NCBI GenBank assembly: GCA_003241385.1
Contig: QFPO01000005.1
Span: 124,001 to 188,000, forward strand
Direction: 5' to 3'
Length of the DNA stretch: 64,000 bases
DNA from: Rhodanobacter denitrificans
Lineage (GTDB): Bacteria; Pseudomonadota; Gammaproteobacteria; Xanthomonadales; Rhodanobacteraceae
Made by a program: the position numbers and the translations under genes. Positions 30,763-38,851 of the stretch are shown in pieces; within the stretch, counting starts at the first letter, position 1, and the number at the start of each line of letters is the position of its first letter. Under the pieces are notes generated by a model. It did no database searches, was not told the DNA's origin, and saw only the letters and a program-made list of their open reading frames with translations.

Positions 30763-32142
30763 ATGTCCGAGAACGAAGCCCCGCTGCACGTCGTGATCCT
30801 CGCCGCCGGCGAGGGCAAGCGCATGAAATCCGCGCGCGCCAAGGTGCTGATGCCGCTGGCCGGCCGGCCGATGCTCGCCCACGTGCTCGATTCGGCGCGT
30901 GCGCTGCAGCCGGCGCGCATCCACGTCGTCTACGGCCACCTCGGCGACCAGGTGCGCGCGCATACGACCGATCTCGGCGATCTGACCTGGGTCCAGCAGG
31001 CCGAGCAGCGCGGCACCGGCCATGCGGTGCAGCTGGCGATGCCGGGCGTGCCCGAGGACGCGCGCGTGCTGGTGCTGTACGGCGACGTGCCGCTGATCGG
31101 CGTCGACACGCTGCGCAAGCTGCTGGCGATCCGCGCGCCGCTGGCCGCGCTGGTGACCCAGCTCGACAATCCGTACGGCTATGGCCGCGTCGTGCGCGAC
31201 GGCATCGGCCGCGTGCGCGCGATCATCGAGGAGAAGGACTGCACGCCGGACCAGCGCGCGATCACCTGGGTCAACAGCGGCATCCTGGCCGCCGACGCGC
31301 GCCGGCTGCGCGTGTGGATCAACAATCTGACCGACGCCAACGCACAGCGCGAGTACTACCTGACCGACGTCTACGCGCAGGCCAACGACGAGGGACAGCC
31401 GGCCGAGGCGAGCCTGTGCCTCAATCCGCAGGAAGTGTTCGGCGCCAACGACCCGTGGCAGCTGGCCGCACTGGAACGACTCTACCAGCGGCTGCGCGCG
31501 ACCGACCTGGCCACGCGCGGCGTGCGCTTCGCTGATCCGGTGCGCTTCGACGTGCGCGGCGACGTGCGCGTCGGCCGCGACGTCGAGATCGACATCGACG
31601 TGATCCTCGAAGGCCAGGTCGAGCTCGACGACGGCGTGCGCATCGGTCCGTTCTGCCGCATCAAGGACTCGCATCTGGCGGCCGGCACCGAGGTGCGCGC
31701 GCATTGCGACCTGGACGGCGTCGTCACGCTCGGGCCGTGCACGATCGGTCCGTTCGCGCGGCTGCGCCCCGGCACCGAGCTGGCCGAAGGCGCCCATGTC
31801 GGCAACTTCGTGGAGACCAAGAAGGCGCGCATCGGCGCCGGCTCCAAGGCCAACCACCTGACCTATCTCGGCGACGCCGAGGTCGGCGCCGGCGTCAACA
31901 TCGGCGCCGGCACGATCACCTGCAACTACGACGGCGTCAACAAGTCGACGACGCGGATCGAGGACGGCGCCTTCATCGGTTCGAACACCGCCCTGGTCGC
32001 GCCGGTCACGATCGGCAAGGACGCGACGATCGGCGCCGGCTCGGTCATCAGCAAGGAGGCTCCGGCCGGCGCGCTGACGATCGCGCGCGCGCGCCAGGCC
32101 ACCGTGCCGGGCTGGAAGCGGCCGAGCAAGAAGCCGGTCTGA
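30763..32142 (+). CDS. glmU: Bifunctional N-acetylglucosamine-1-phosphate uridylyltransferase/glucosamine-1-phosphate acetyltransferase
   Basis: Makes UDP-GlcNAc for peptidoglycan and lipid A. At 459 residues it has the normal length. The N-terminal pyrophosphorylase domain has LAAGEGKRMKS (about residues 11-21), QRGTGHAV and YGDVPLI; the C-terminal left-handed beta helix (from about 250) has repeated hexapeptides, with FVETKKARIGAGSKANHL and the active-site GAGTITCNYDG. Its position straight after the atp operon is the common gammaproteobacterial order. It converges with the VOC gene, with only 13 bases between stops. Confidence 0.97.
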   Translation: MSENEAPLHVVILAAGEGKRMKSARAKVLMPLAGRPMLAHVLDSARALQPARIHVVYGHLGDQVRAHTTDLGDLTWVQQAEQRGTGHAVQLAMPGVPEDARVLVLYGDVPLIGVDTLRKLLAIRAPLAALVTQLDNPYGYGRVVRDGIGRVRAIIEEKDCTPDQRAITWVNSGILAADARRLRVWINNLTDANAQREYYLTDVYAQANDEGQPAEASLCLNPQEVFGANDPWQLAALERLYQRLRATDLATRGVRFADPVRFDVRGDVRVGRDVEIDIDVILEGQVELDDGVRIGPFCRIKDSHLAAGTEVRAHCDLDGVVTLGPCTIGPFARLRPGTELAEGAHVGNFVETKKARIGAGSKANHLTYLGDAEVGAGVNIGAGTITCNYDGVNKSTTRIEDGAFIGSNTALVAPVTIGKDATIGAGSVISKEAPAGALTIARARQATVPGWKRPSKKPV

Positions 32143-32155
32143 CGCGGCGCGCGCC

Positions 32156-32566
32156 TCAGATCACCGTCACGCCGGGCGGCGGCTCGATCGGGCCGACCGT
32201 CTGCCAGAACCACAGCGCGTCGCCGGCCGGGTCGATCACCGAGAACGTGCGGTCGCCCCACCACTGCGTCGTCGGCGGTTCGGCGACCGCGACGCCGCGC
32301 GCGACGAGTTCGGCGTGGTATGCGTCGACGTCGCCGACCTCGATGTAGATCGCCAGCGGACCCTGTGTCGTGCCGGTGTCCTCCGGACGCGACAGCATCA
32401 GCATCGCGCCCTCGCGCTGCACGATCGCGAAGTCGAGCGCGCCGTCCTTGCCGACGACGCCCATCAGCGACTCGAAGCCGAGCGCCTCCAGATAGAACAG
32501 GCGCGTCGCGTCGACGGACTCGACGTAGCGCAGCGGCATCACGGAACGGGGGCGCGGTTCGGTCAC
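32156..32566 (-). CDS. VOC-family (glyoxalase/bleomycin resistance fold) protein
   Basis: Protein of 136 residues from a GTG supported by AGGAG 8 bases upstream. It shows paired beta-alpha-beta-beta-beta units: PLRYVESVDATRLFYLEALGFESLMGVV and GPLAIYIEVGDVDAYHAELVARGV, ending DRTFSVIDPAGDALWFWQ. This is the pattern of vicinal-oxygen-chelate proteins that bind or modify small molecules. The first metal-ligand histidine typical of glyoxalase I is not present, so a binding or resistance role is as likely as catalysis. It is divergent from a TrmB-like regulator with a shared palindrome, which suggests the regulator controls it. Confidence 0.82.
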   Translation of the reverse strand: MTEPRPRSVMPLRYVESVDATRLFYLEALGFESLMGVVGKDGALDFAIVQREGAMLMLSRPEDTGTTQGPLAIYIEVGDVDAYHAELVARGVAVAEPPTTQWWGDRTFSVIDPAGDALWFWQTVGPIEPPPGVTVI

Positions 32567-32583
32567 GGGGTCTGCTCCTGGCG

Positions 32584-32613
32584 TTGTCGGGGCGGCCAGT
32601 ATCGACCGATACT
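32584..32613 (+). promoter_or_regulatory. Promoter of the TrmB-like gene
   Basis: TTGTCG (32584-32589), an 18-base spacer, and GATACT (32608-32613). The -10 is the right half of the palindrome described separately. The predicted start near 32620 leaves about 28 bases of leader containing the AGGAG site (32636-32640). Confidence 0.45.
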
Positions 32614-32614
32614 G
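32597..32614. promoter_or_regulatory. Palindromic operator between VOC and TrmB-like genes
   Basis: CAGTATCG (32597-32604) and CGATACTG (32607-32614) form a perfect 8-bp inverted repeat with a 2-base spacer, centred between two divergent genes (30 and 33 bases from their starts). Each half contains GATACT, a -10-like hexamer, in the outward direction. A second inverted repeat, CTACT (32628-32632) with AGTAG (32639-32643), overlaps the ribosome binding site of the regulator. Confidence 0.6.
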
Positions 32615-32647
32615 CGCGCCGATTCATCTACTTTCAGGAGTAGAAAG

Positions 32648-33637
32648 ATGCCGGGTGGAAGCGGGCTGCCGATCAGGCGCGGCAAGCCGGTCGAACGCGA
32701 AGCGCCCGCCGGCCGGTCAGCGCCGGTCAGGTCGCGGGTGTCCGGCCGCGGCGCGCTGCCGGGCCAGGGCGCGGCAGGCGTCGTCTGGGCCGATTTTGCG
32801 CTGCTCGAGGGCGCCGGCCTCGGCAGCTACGAGAAGCGCGCGCTGGTCACGCTGGCCGTGCACGGCGTCGCCGACGCGGCCACGCTGTGCCGCGACGGCG
32901 ATATTCCGACCTCGAAGATCTACGCGGCGATGGAGTCGCTCGGCCGTGACGGCCTGGTCGACATCCGCCGTTCGCGTCCGCGCCTGTATCAGGCGCTGCC
33001 GGCCGATCTGCTGGTCGACCGGCTGGCCGCCCAGGTCCGCGAGCGCGCCGAGCAGGCGGTGCGGCGCATCGACGGCCTGCGCGACGCGCTGGCGCGCCTG
33101 CCGCACCGGCTCGCCGGCGGCGAGCGCCGTGCCGACATGGCGCTCGGCAGCGAGAGCCACGTCAAGCGTCACGTCAGCCGTCTCGCCGCCGCGCGCCGCC
33201 GCGTACTGTCGTATCTGGAGCCGGGCGATCTGCGGGCGATCGAGCAGGTTCGCGAGGCCGGCTTCGACGTGCTGCGGCTGATCGCCGGCAGCCGCCGCCG
33301 CAGCGGTTTCGAGCATCGCGTGATGATCGGCTTCGGCCGTCGCGACGGCGCCGCGGTGCGCCGCTTCCTGCATGCGTTCGCCGACGTATTGCCGGAGCCG
33401 GCTGCGCTGCGCTATTGCGCCGAGATCGGCCATCCGTTCCATCTGATCGACGAGGAGCAGGTGGTGCTCGCGGTCGATCATCCGTTCGCCGGCGACGGAC
33501 GCCTGGCCTCGCTGCTGGTGCACGATCAGGGCCTCGCCGGCGAACTGGCCGGCGGCTTCGAGACGCTGTGGGCGCGCGCCCTGCCGGACCTCGCGCAGAT
33601 CCGCGCCTGGCCGACGTCCGGATCGCGCGGCGGCTGA
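32648..33637 (+). CDS. TrmB-family transcriptional regulator
   Basis: Protein of 329 residues; the start is the ATG at 32648 with AGGAG seven bases upstream (the open frame further up runs antisense to the VOC gene). After a Pro/Arg-rich N-tail, the TrmB winged-helix domain spans about residues 45-120: LGSYEKRALVTLAVHGVADAATLCRDGDIPTSKIYAAMESLGRDGLVDI, with RLYQALPADLLVDRL leading into a coiled coil. The C-terminal half (about 165-325) resembles the TrmB effector/PLD-like region. TrmB regulators are common in archaea and less so in gammaproteobacteria; it probably regulates itself and the divergent VOC gene. Confidence 0.8.
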   Translation: MPGGSGLPIRRGKPVEREAPAGRSAPVRSRVSGRGALPGQGAAGVVWADFALLEGAGLGSYEKRALVTLAVHGVADAATLCRDGDIPTSKIYAAMESLGRDGLVDIRRSRPRLYQALPADLLVDRLAAQVRERAEQAVRRIDGLRDALARLPHRLAGGERRADMALGSESHVKRHVSRLAAARRRVLSYLEPGDLRAIEQVREAGFDVLRLIAGSRRRSGFEHRVMIGFGRRDGAAVRRFLHAFADVLPEPAALRYCAEIGHPFHLIDEEQVVLAVDHPFAGDGRLASLLVHDQGLAGELAGGFETLWARALPDLAQIRAWPTSGSRGG

Positions 33638-33651
33638 GTGTGACGCGGCGC

Positions 33652-34722
33652 TCAGGCCGCGCGTGTCCGCATCGCGCGCCGTTCGCGCACCGCGGCGGCC
33701 AGCCGCTCGAGCACGCGCACCGACGCGTCCCAGCCGAGGCAGCCGTCGGTGATGCTTCTGCCGTAGGTCGGCGTGCGGCCGGCGACCAGATCCTCGCGGC
33801 CGCCGACCAGATGGCTCTCGATCATCGCACCGACGATGCGCGTCTCGCCGGTCTCGATCTGCCGCGCGACGTCGTCGATCACGACCGGCTGCCGGTCCGG
33901 GTCCTTGCCGCTGTTGGCGTGGCTGGCGTCGATCATCAGCCGCGCCGGCAGACCGGCCCGTTGCAGCAGGCCGGCCGCGGCCTCGACGCTGGCTGCGTCG
34001 TAGTTGGGCGCACGGCCGCCGCGCAGGATCACGTGGCAGTCGCGGTTGCCGTGCGTCGTGACGATCGCGCTGCGGCCCTGCTTGGTGACCGACAGGAAAT
34101 GGTGCGGATGCGCGGCCGCACCGACCGCGTCGACCGCGATCTTGACGTCGCCGTCGGTGCCGTTCTTGAAGCCGACCGGGCAGGACAGGCCGGAGGCGAG
34201 CTCGCGATGGACCTGGCTCTCGGTCGTGCGCGCGCCGATCGCGCCCCAGGCGACCAGGTCGGCCAGGTACTGCGGCGAGATCACGTCGAGAAACTCCACG
34301 CCGGTCGGCAGTCCGATCCGGTTGATCTCGCGCAGCAGACCGCGCGCGATGCGCAGCCCCTTGTTGATGTCGAAACGGCCGTCCAGATCCGGATCGTTGA
34401 TCAGGCCCTTCCAGCCGATCGTGGTCCGCGGCTTCTCGAAGTAGACGCGCATGACCAGCTCGAGTGCGTCGCCGAGCGTCTCGCGCAGCGGCCGCAGCCG
34501 GTTCGCGTAGTCGAGCGCGGCCTCGGGGTCGTGGATCGAGCAGGGGCCGATCACGACCGCGAGCCGGTCGTCGCGGCCGCCGAGTATCGCGTGCAGTGCG
34601 GCGCGTCCGCCGGCTACGGAGGCCGACGCGGCGGCGTCGCACGGCAGCTCGTCGAGCAGCGTCGCCGGCGTCAGCAGCGGTCGTATCGATTGGATGCGAA
34701 GGTCGTCGGTCTGCGGTGCCAT
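33652..34722 (-). CDS. 3-deoxy-7-phosphoheptulonate synthase (class I, AroFGH type)
   Basis: First enzyme of the shikimate pathway, condensing PEP and erythrose 4-phosphate. From the ATG at 34720-34722 it has 356 residues. Class I signatures are VVIGPCSIHDPEAALDYA, MRVYFEKPRTTIGWKGLINDP, GARTTESQVHRELASGLSCPVGFKNGT, HVILRGGRAPNY and MIDASHANSGKD, with GRSITDGCLGWD at the C-terminus. The Phe-, Tyr- or Trp-sensitive isotype cannot be decided from this reading. It lies behind a leader peptide and terminator and so is attenuated by aromatic amino-acid supply. Confidence 0.94.
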   Translation of the reverse strand: MAPQTDDLRIQSIRPLLTPATLLDELPCDAAASASVAGGRAALHAILGGRDDRLAVVIGPCSIHDPEAALDYANRLRPLRETLGDALELVMRVYFEKPRTTIGWKGLINDPDLDGRFDINKGLRIARGLLREINRIGLPTGVEFLDVISPQYLADLVAWGAIGARTTESQVHRELASGLSCPVGFKNGTDGDVKIAVDAVGAAAHPHHFLSVTKQGRSAIVTTHGNRDCHVILRGGRAPNYDAASVEAAAGLLQRAGLPARLMIDASHANSGKDPDRQPVVIDDVARQIETGETRIVGAMIESHLVGGREDLVAGRTPTYGRSITDGCLGWDASVRVLERLAAAVRERRAMRTRAA

Positions 34723-34762
34723 CGGGGGTCTCTCGGGGGAGCGGCGGGAAAAAGCGGGCAAC

Positions 34763-34792
34763 AAAAAAGCCGCCAGGTTCGCTGGCGGCTTT
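34763..34792 (-). terminator. Attenuator terminator ahead of the DAHP synthase gene
   Basis: Read on the minus strand: AAAGCCGCCAG (34792-34782) and CTGGCGGCTTT (34776-34766), an 11-bp stem with a 5-base loop, followed by a T run (to 34763). It stands between the leader-peptide stop (34818) and the DAHP synthase ATG (34722), the position expected for transcription attenuation. A GGCGG at 34845-34841 can pair with CCGCC of the 5' arm to form an antiterminator. Confidence 0.9.
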
Positions 34793-34817
34793 CGGGATGC
34801 GTCTTCGAGGGAATGCC

Positions 34818-34910
34818 TCAGGTCGAACGCGCTCCTTCCTCCGCCGGTGGCATCGGAAAGACGTAATACCAAAAGAAGGCAATGGCGTTGCGCGTCTGCA
34901 TGGCGGCCAT
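34818..34910 (-). CDS. Aromatic leader peptide controlling DAHP synthase
   Basis: Short ORF of 30 codons (or 27 from the second ATG at 34901) with the run AFFWYYVF: two Phe, Trp, two Tyr, Val and Phe at codons 12-18. Ribosomes stalled at these codons when any charged aromatic tRNA is scarce would free the downstream GGCGG to disrupt the terminator, switching on the DAHP synthase gene. The peptide ends at 34818, 26 bases before the terminator stem. It is too short for normal gene calling but its codon content and placement are diagnostic of an attenuator. No clear ribosome binding site precedes it. Confidence 0.9.
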   Translation of the reverse strand: MAAMQTRNAIAFFWYYVFPMPPAEEGARST

Positions 34911-34937
34911 TGATAGCACGTCGGCGGCCGGCTGCAA
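34910..34937 (-). promoter_or_regulatory. Probable promoter of the leader peptide-DAHP synthase transcript
   Basis: On the minus strand TTGCAG (34937-34932), a 16-base spacer and TATCAA (34915-34910), with TG one base before the -10 (extended -10). The start point would fall near 34903, which would leave the ATG at 34901 almost leaderless and favour the 27-codon form of the leader peptide. Confidence 0.4.
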
Positions 34938-35281
34938 AGCGGCGATGTCCGGCCCGGGCGATCCGGCCGGCGTCGGGACGTCGAATCGTCCGTGTTTCGC
35001 GCCGGTCCTCCCGATCGGTCGACGGCCGGCGATCGCGGCATTCACGGCACGACCGGTCTGCGCCGGCCGCGACAGATCGAGATCTCGCTCCGATGTCGCG
35101 AGACCTTGCTGGACGCGAGAGCCGTCACCGCGACGCGTGAGAGAACGCACGCATGCCGAACGGTCTGAGGCGATGCGCCGAACGCCTGCGCAGCCGCCGG
35201 ACACTGCCGATCCGGCGCGAGGACTTGCCGACCTGTCGAAGCACGCGTCGCGACGACGGCGCTGCATGCTGCGCGAGCGCG
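34938..35281. other. Gene-free stretch between the DAHP synthase leader and gspE
   Basis: About 340 bases without a convincing gene on either strand. Some short GC-rich inverted repeats are visible but none has a T run or other recognisable role. Frames crossing it are Arg-rich shadows. Confidence 0.5.
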
Positions 35282-36760
35282 TCAATCCTCGCGCGTCACG
35301 CGCAGCACTTCCTCGGTCGAGGTCACGCCGGCCAGGCATTTGCGCCAGCCGTCCTCGAGGATCGACGCGCTGCGGCTGCGCGCATGGCGCTCGATCTCGG
35401 CTTCCGAGGCGCCTTCGTGGATCAGCCGGCGCAGCGTGTCGTCGACCGGCACCAGTTCGTAGATGCTGGTGCGGCCCTTGTAGCCTGCGTGGCGGCTGTC
35501 GAGTCCGGCGCGCGGGCGGTACAGCGTGACGAGGCTGTCGGCCGGCTGGCCGAACGCGGCCAGCTCGACGGGCGTGGCCTGATACGGCTCGCGCTCGGCC
35601 GGATCGAGCGTGCGTACGAGCCGCTGCGCGATCACCGCGACCAGGCTCGAGGCGAGCAGGAACGGCTCGACGCCCATGTCGCGCAGTCGCGCGATCGCGC
35701 CGACCGCCGAGTTGGTGTGCAGCGTCGACAGCACCAGATGGCCGGTCAGCGAGGCCTGCACGGCGATCTCGGCGGTCTCCAGGTCGCGGATCTCGCCGAC
35801 CATGACGACGTCCGGATCCTGGCGCAGGATCGCGCGCAGCCCGCGCGCGAAGGTCATGTCGACGCGCGTGTTGACCTGGGTCTGGCCGACGCCGTCGATG
35901 TAGTACTCGATCGGATCCTCGACCGTCATGATGTTGCGCGAGCTGTCGTTGAGCTTGAGCAGCGCGCCGTACAGTGTCGTGGTCTTGCCCGAGCCGGTCG
36001 GGCCGGTCACCAGCACGATGCCGTGCGGCCGCGCGATCAGGTCCTCCAGCTTGCGGCGGCCGGCCTCGTCCATGCCGAGCTGGGCCAGGTCGAGCTTGCC
36101 GGCCTGCTTGTCGAGCAGGCGCAGCACGACGCGCTCGCCGCGGCCGGCCGGAATCGTCGACACGCGCACGTCGACCGGGCGGCCGGCGATGCGCAAGCCG
36201 ATGCGGCCGTCCTGTGGCAGGCGCTTCTCGGCGATGTCCAGGCGCGCCATGACCTTGATGCGGCTGACCACGGCGGCCGCGATCGCCTTCTGCGGCGCCA
36301 GCACCTCGCGCAGCACGCCGTCGATGCGGAAGCGCACGACGAGGCGGTTCTCGTACGGCTCGATGTGGATGTCCGAGGCGCCTTCCTTGACCGCCTCGGT
36401 CAGCAGCGCGTTGATCAGGCGGATGATCGGCGCGTCGTCGTCGCTTTCGAGCAGGTCCTCCGGTTCGGGCAGATCGTCGGCCAGCGCCTTGAGGTCGGCC
36501 GTGTCGTCGAGGTCCGAGACCATCGTGCGCGCGTCGTCGCCCTGCTCGTAGAGCGTGCGCAGCAGCCGCTCGAACGCCTCGGGTGCGTGCGTCGTCAGCT
36601 TCAGCGGCGCGCCCAGATGACGGCGCAGCTCGGCGAGCACCTCGGCGCGCACGCCGGGGCGGCACGCGATCTCGGCGGCGCCCTCGCTCCAGCCGGTCAG
36701 CGTCGCGCCGTGGCGGCGCGCATAGCCGAAGCCCGGCCGCGCCGGCGCTGCCTGGTTCAC
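35282..36760 (-). CDS. gspE: Type II secretion system ATPase GspE
   Basis: Cytoplasmic hexameric ATPase powering pseudopilus assembly, 492 residues. The GTG start overlaps the gspD stop (GTGA). It has a short N1-like domain (to about residue 95), then SDIHIEPYENRLVVRFRIDG, Walker A GPTGSGKTTTLYG (about 257-269), the Asp box IMTVEDPIEY, Walker B ILRQDPDVVMVGEIRDLETAEIA and the His box TGHLVLSTLHTNSA. The zinc-binding tetracysteine motif of most GspE proteins is gone: the usual CxxC positions read TLDPAERE, and the second pair lies in PRAGLDSRHAGYKGRT. Confidence 0.92.
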   Translation of the reverse strand: MNQAAPARPGFGYARRHGATLTGWSEGAAEIACRPGVRAEVLAELRRHLGAPLKLTTHAPEAFERLLRTLYEQGDDARTMVSDLDDTADLKALADDLPEPEDLLESDDDAPIIRLINALLTEAVKEGASDIHIEPYENRLVVRFRIDGVLREVLAPQKAIAAAVVSRIKVMARLDIAEKRLPQDGRIGLRIAGRPVDVRVSTIPAGRGERVVLRLLDKQAGKLDLAQLGMDEAGRRKLEDLIARPHGIVLVTGPTGSGKTTTLYGALLKLNDSSRNIMTVEDPIEYYIDGVGQTQVNTRVDMTFARGLRAILRQDPDVVMVGEIRDLETAEIAVQASLTGHLVLSTLHTNSAVGAIARLRDMGVEPFLLASSLVAVIAQRLVRTLDPAEREPYQATPVELAAFGQPADSLVTLYRPRAGLDSRHAGYKGRTSIYELVPVDDTLRRLIHEGASEAEIERHARSRSASILEDGWRKCLAGVTSTEEVLRVTRED

Positions 36761-38829
36761 CGGCGCTCTCCGCGCCGCGGCGGCGGTGCCGGCTCCAGCG
36801 ACGGCGTCTGCAGGAAGTCGTGCACCTCCGGCAGCAGCGGGCGGCGCTCGCGCGGCGTCAGCGCCTGGCGGTCGCTGCGCATCTGCAGCTGCTCGGTGCG
36901 CATGTAGTTGTACTTCTCGCTCGACACCGAAGCCTCGACCGCCGCGTCGCGCAGGATCTGCGGGCGCAGGAACACCATCAGGTCGCGCTTGTCGCTGCGG
37001 TTGGAGCGGTAGCGGAACAGGTTGCCGATCAGCGGAATGTCGCCGAGCGCCGGCACCTTGGAGGTCGAGTCGGTGACGTTGTTGTCGATCAGGCCGCCGA
37101 GCACCAGCATCGAGCGGTCCTCGATCAGCGCGGTCGTGGTCAGCTCGCGCTTGTTGGTGATCAGGTCGACCGCGCCGGAGACCGGCTGCGCGAGCGAGGA
37201 GACTTCCTGATGGATGCTGAGCCGGACCGAATTGCCCTCGTTGATCTGCGGCGTCACCTTCAGGACGATGCCGACGTCCTTGCGTTCGATCGTCTGGAAC
37301 GGATTGGTCGGCAGGTTGGCGCCGCCGGTGGTCGAGGTGTTGGTGTACTGGCCGGTCAGGAACGGGACTTCCTGCGCGACCTTGATCTCGGCCTCTTCGT
37401 TGTCGAGCGTCAGGATCGAGGGCGTCGAGAGGATGTTGTTCTTGCCGTCGCCGCGCAGCGCGCGCACCAGCGCGCCCAGGTTCAGGATCTCCTCGCCGCC
37501 GAGGCTGATCGTGCCGTCGACGTAGCCGAGCGAGAGACCGCCCGCGCCGGCGAGGCCGAGCGGATTGGTCGCCAGCCCGATCAGGCTCGAGGTGCCGTTG
37601 GGGCCGCCGAAGTTGGTGCCGCCGATGACGCCCTGGCCGATCGAGCCGTCCTCGCGCTGCGGCGCGGTGAACCACTGCACGCCGATCTCGCTGGCGGTCG
37701 AGTCGGCGACTTCGGCGATGACCGCCTCGATCAGCACCTGCGCGCGGCGCACGTCGAGCTGGCGCACCACCGAGGCGAGCGAGCGGAAGATCGCCGGCGG
37801 CGCGCTGATCACCAAGGCATTGGTCTGGTCGTGCGCCTGGATCGTCGCCGGCGCTGCGCCGGCACCGAACGCGCCGGCCTCGCCCTCGCGCGGCTGCGGG
37901 GGCGCGACACCGCTCAGCGTCGCGGCGACCTTCTCGAGGATCGGCACGAGGTCCTTGGCGGTCGCGTAGCGCAGATAGACCACCTGGGTGTCGCCGCCGC
38001 TCTCGATCGGCGTGTCCAGATGCGCGATCAGCGCACGCAGGCGCAGCCGCGTGCTCTTGGCACCGGACAGCAGCACCGAGTTGGTGCGCGTGTCGGCGAA
38101 CACGCGCGCGGCCTCGCCGTTGGCCTGCGCGTTCTTGTCGTCGGCGAGCAGGGTCAGCGTGCGCGCGAGCTCGGACGCGTTGGCGTGTCCGAGCGGGATG
38201 ACCTCGACCTCGGCGTCGGAAACGGTGTCGATGCGCTGCACCAGCGCGACCAGCCGCTGCACGTTGCCGGCACGGTCGGACACGACCAGCGCATTGGACG
38301 AGGCGTGCGGGATCACCTGCGCGCCCGGCGACATCAGCGGCTTGAGCACGCCGCTGAGCTCGTTGGCCGAGACGTGACGAACCGGCACCACCTGCGTGAC
38401 CAGCTCGTCGGCGCTGCCGCTGCGCGTCGCCGCCGGTGTGGCGTCCTGCTGCGCCATCGCCTCGGGCAGGATCTTGACCATGCTCCCGGCCGGCAGCGCC
38501 GCGTAGCCGTGCACGCGCAGCACCGACAGGAACACGTCGTAGATCTCGTCGGGCCGCATCGGCTGGGCCGAGACGACGTTGACCTTGCCCTGCACGTTCG
38601 GCCCGATGATGAAGTTCTTGCCGGTGATCTCCGACACCGTCGCGATCAGCGCCTGGATGTCGGCGTCGCGCAGGTTCAACGTATGCCGGCCGTCGGCCGT
38701 GACCGTGTGACCCGGCGGCGGCGCGGCGGCCGCCGGCGCGGCCGCCGGGGTCTGTGCGCCGGCGCCGGCGCCGGCGGCGATCGCGGCGGCGGCGAGAAGA
38801 AGCGGACGAAGGCGCGCGGCGCGGATCAT
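36757..38829 (-). CDS. gspD: Type II secretion system secretin GspD
   Basis: Outer-membrane secretin channel, 690 residues. A signal peptide (LRPLLLAAAAIAAGAGAGA) is followed by a Pro/Ala linker, the N0 domain (LNLRDADIQALIATVSEITGKNFIIGPNVQGKV), three N1-N3 repeats, and the secretin domain from about residue 430 with VPFLTGQYTN, IVLKVTPQINEGN, VDLITNKREL and ENDP-like VPALGDIPLIGNLFRYRSNRSDKRDLMVFLRP. The C-terminus (LPEVHDFLQTPSLEPAPPP) is an S-domain-like tail. It lies between gspC and gspE in one operon. Confidence 0.94.
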   Translation of the reverse strand: MIRAARLRPLLLAAAAIAAGAGAGAQTPAAAPAAAAPPPGHTVTADGRHTLNLRDADIQALIATVSEITGKNFIIGPNVQGKVNVVSAQPMRPDEIYDVFLSVLRVHGYAALPAGSMVKILPEAMAQQDATPAATRSGSADELVTQVVPVRHVSANELSGVLKPLMSPGAQVIPHASSNALVVSDRAGNVQRLVALVQRIDTVSDAEVEVIPLGHANASELARTLTLLADDKNAQANGEAARVFADTRTNSVLLSGAKSTRLRLRALIAHLDTPIESGGDTQVVYLRYATAKDLVPILEKVAATLSGVAPPQPREGEAGAFGAGAAPATIQAHDQTNALVISAPPAIFRSLASVVRQLDVRRAQVLIEAVIAEVADSTASEIGVQWFTAPQREDGSIGQGVIGGTNFGGPNGTSSLIGLATNPLGLAGAGGLSLGYVDGTISLGGEEILNLGALVRALRGDGKNNILSTPSILTLDNEEAEIKVAQEVPFLTGQYTNTSTTGGANLPTNPFQTIERKDVGIVLKVTPQINEGNSVRLSIHQEVSSLAQPVSGAVDLITNKRELTTTALIEDRSMLVLGGLIDNNVTDSTSKVPALGDIPLIGNLFRYRSNRSDKRDLMVFLRPQILRDAAVEASVSSEKYNYMRTEQLQMRSDRQALTPRERRPLLPEVHDFLQTPSLEPAPPPRRGERR

Positions 38830-38851
38830 CGCGGAAGGCTCATGGTCGGGG

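Noticed and set aside
32315..32647. N-terminal extension of the TrmB-like regulator by 111 codons
   Set aside because: It is antisense to the VOC gene and crosses the operator; the ATG at 32648 has AGGAG at the right distance.
34938..35281. Small gene upstream of the DAHP synthase leader
   Set aside because: Frames crossing it are Arg-rich, lack ribosome binding sites and show no domain.
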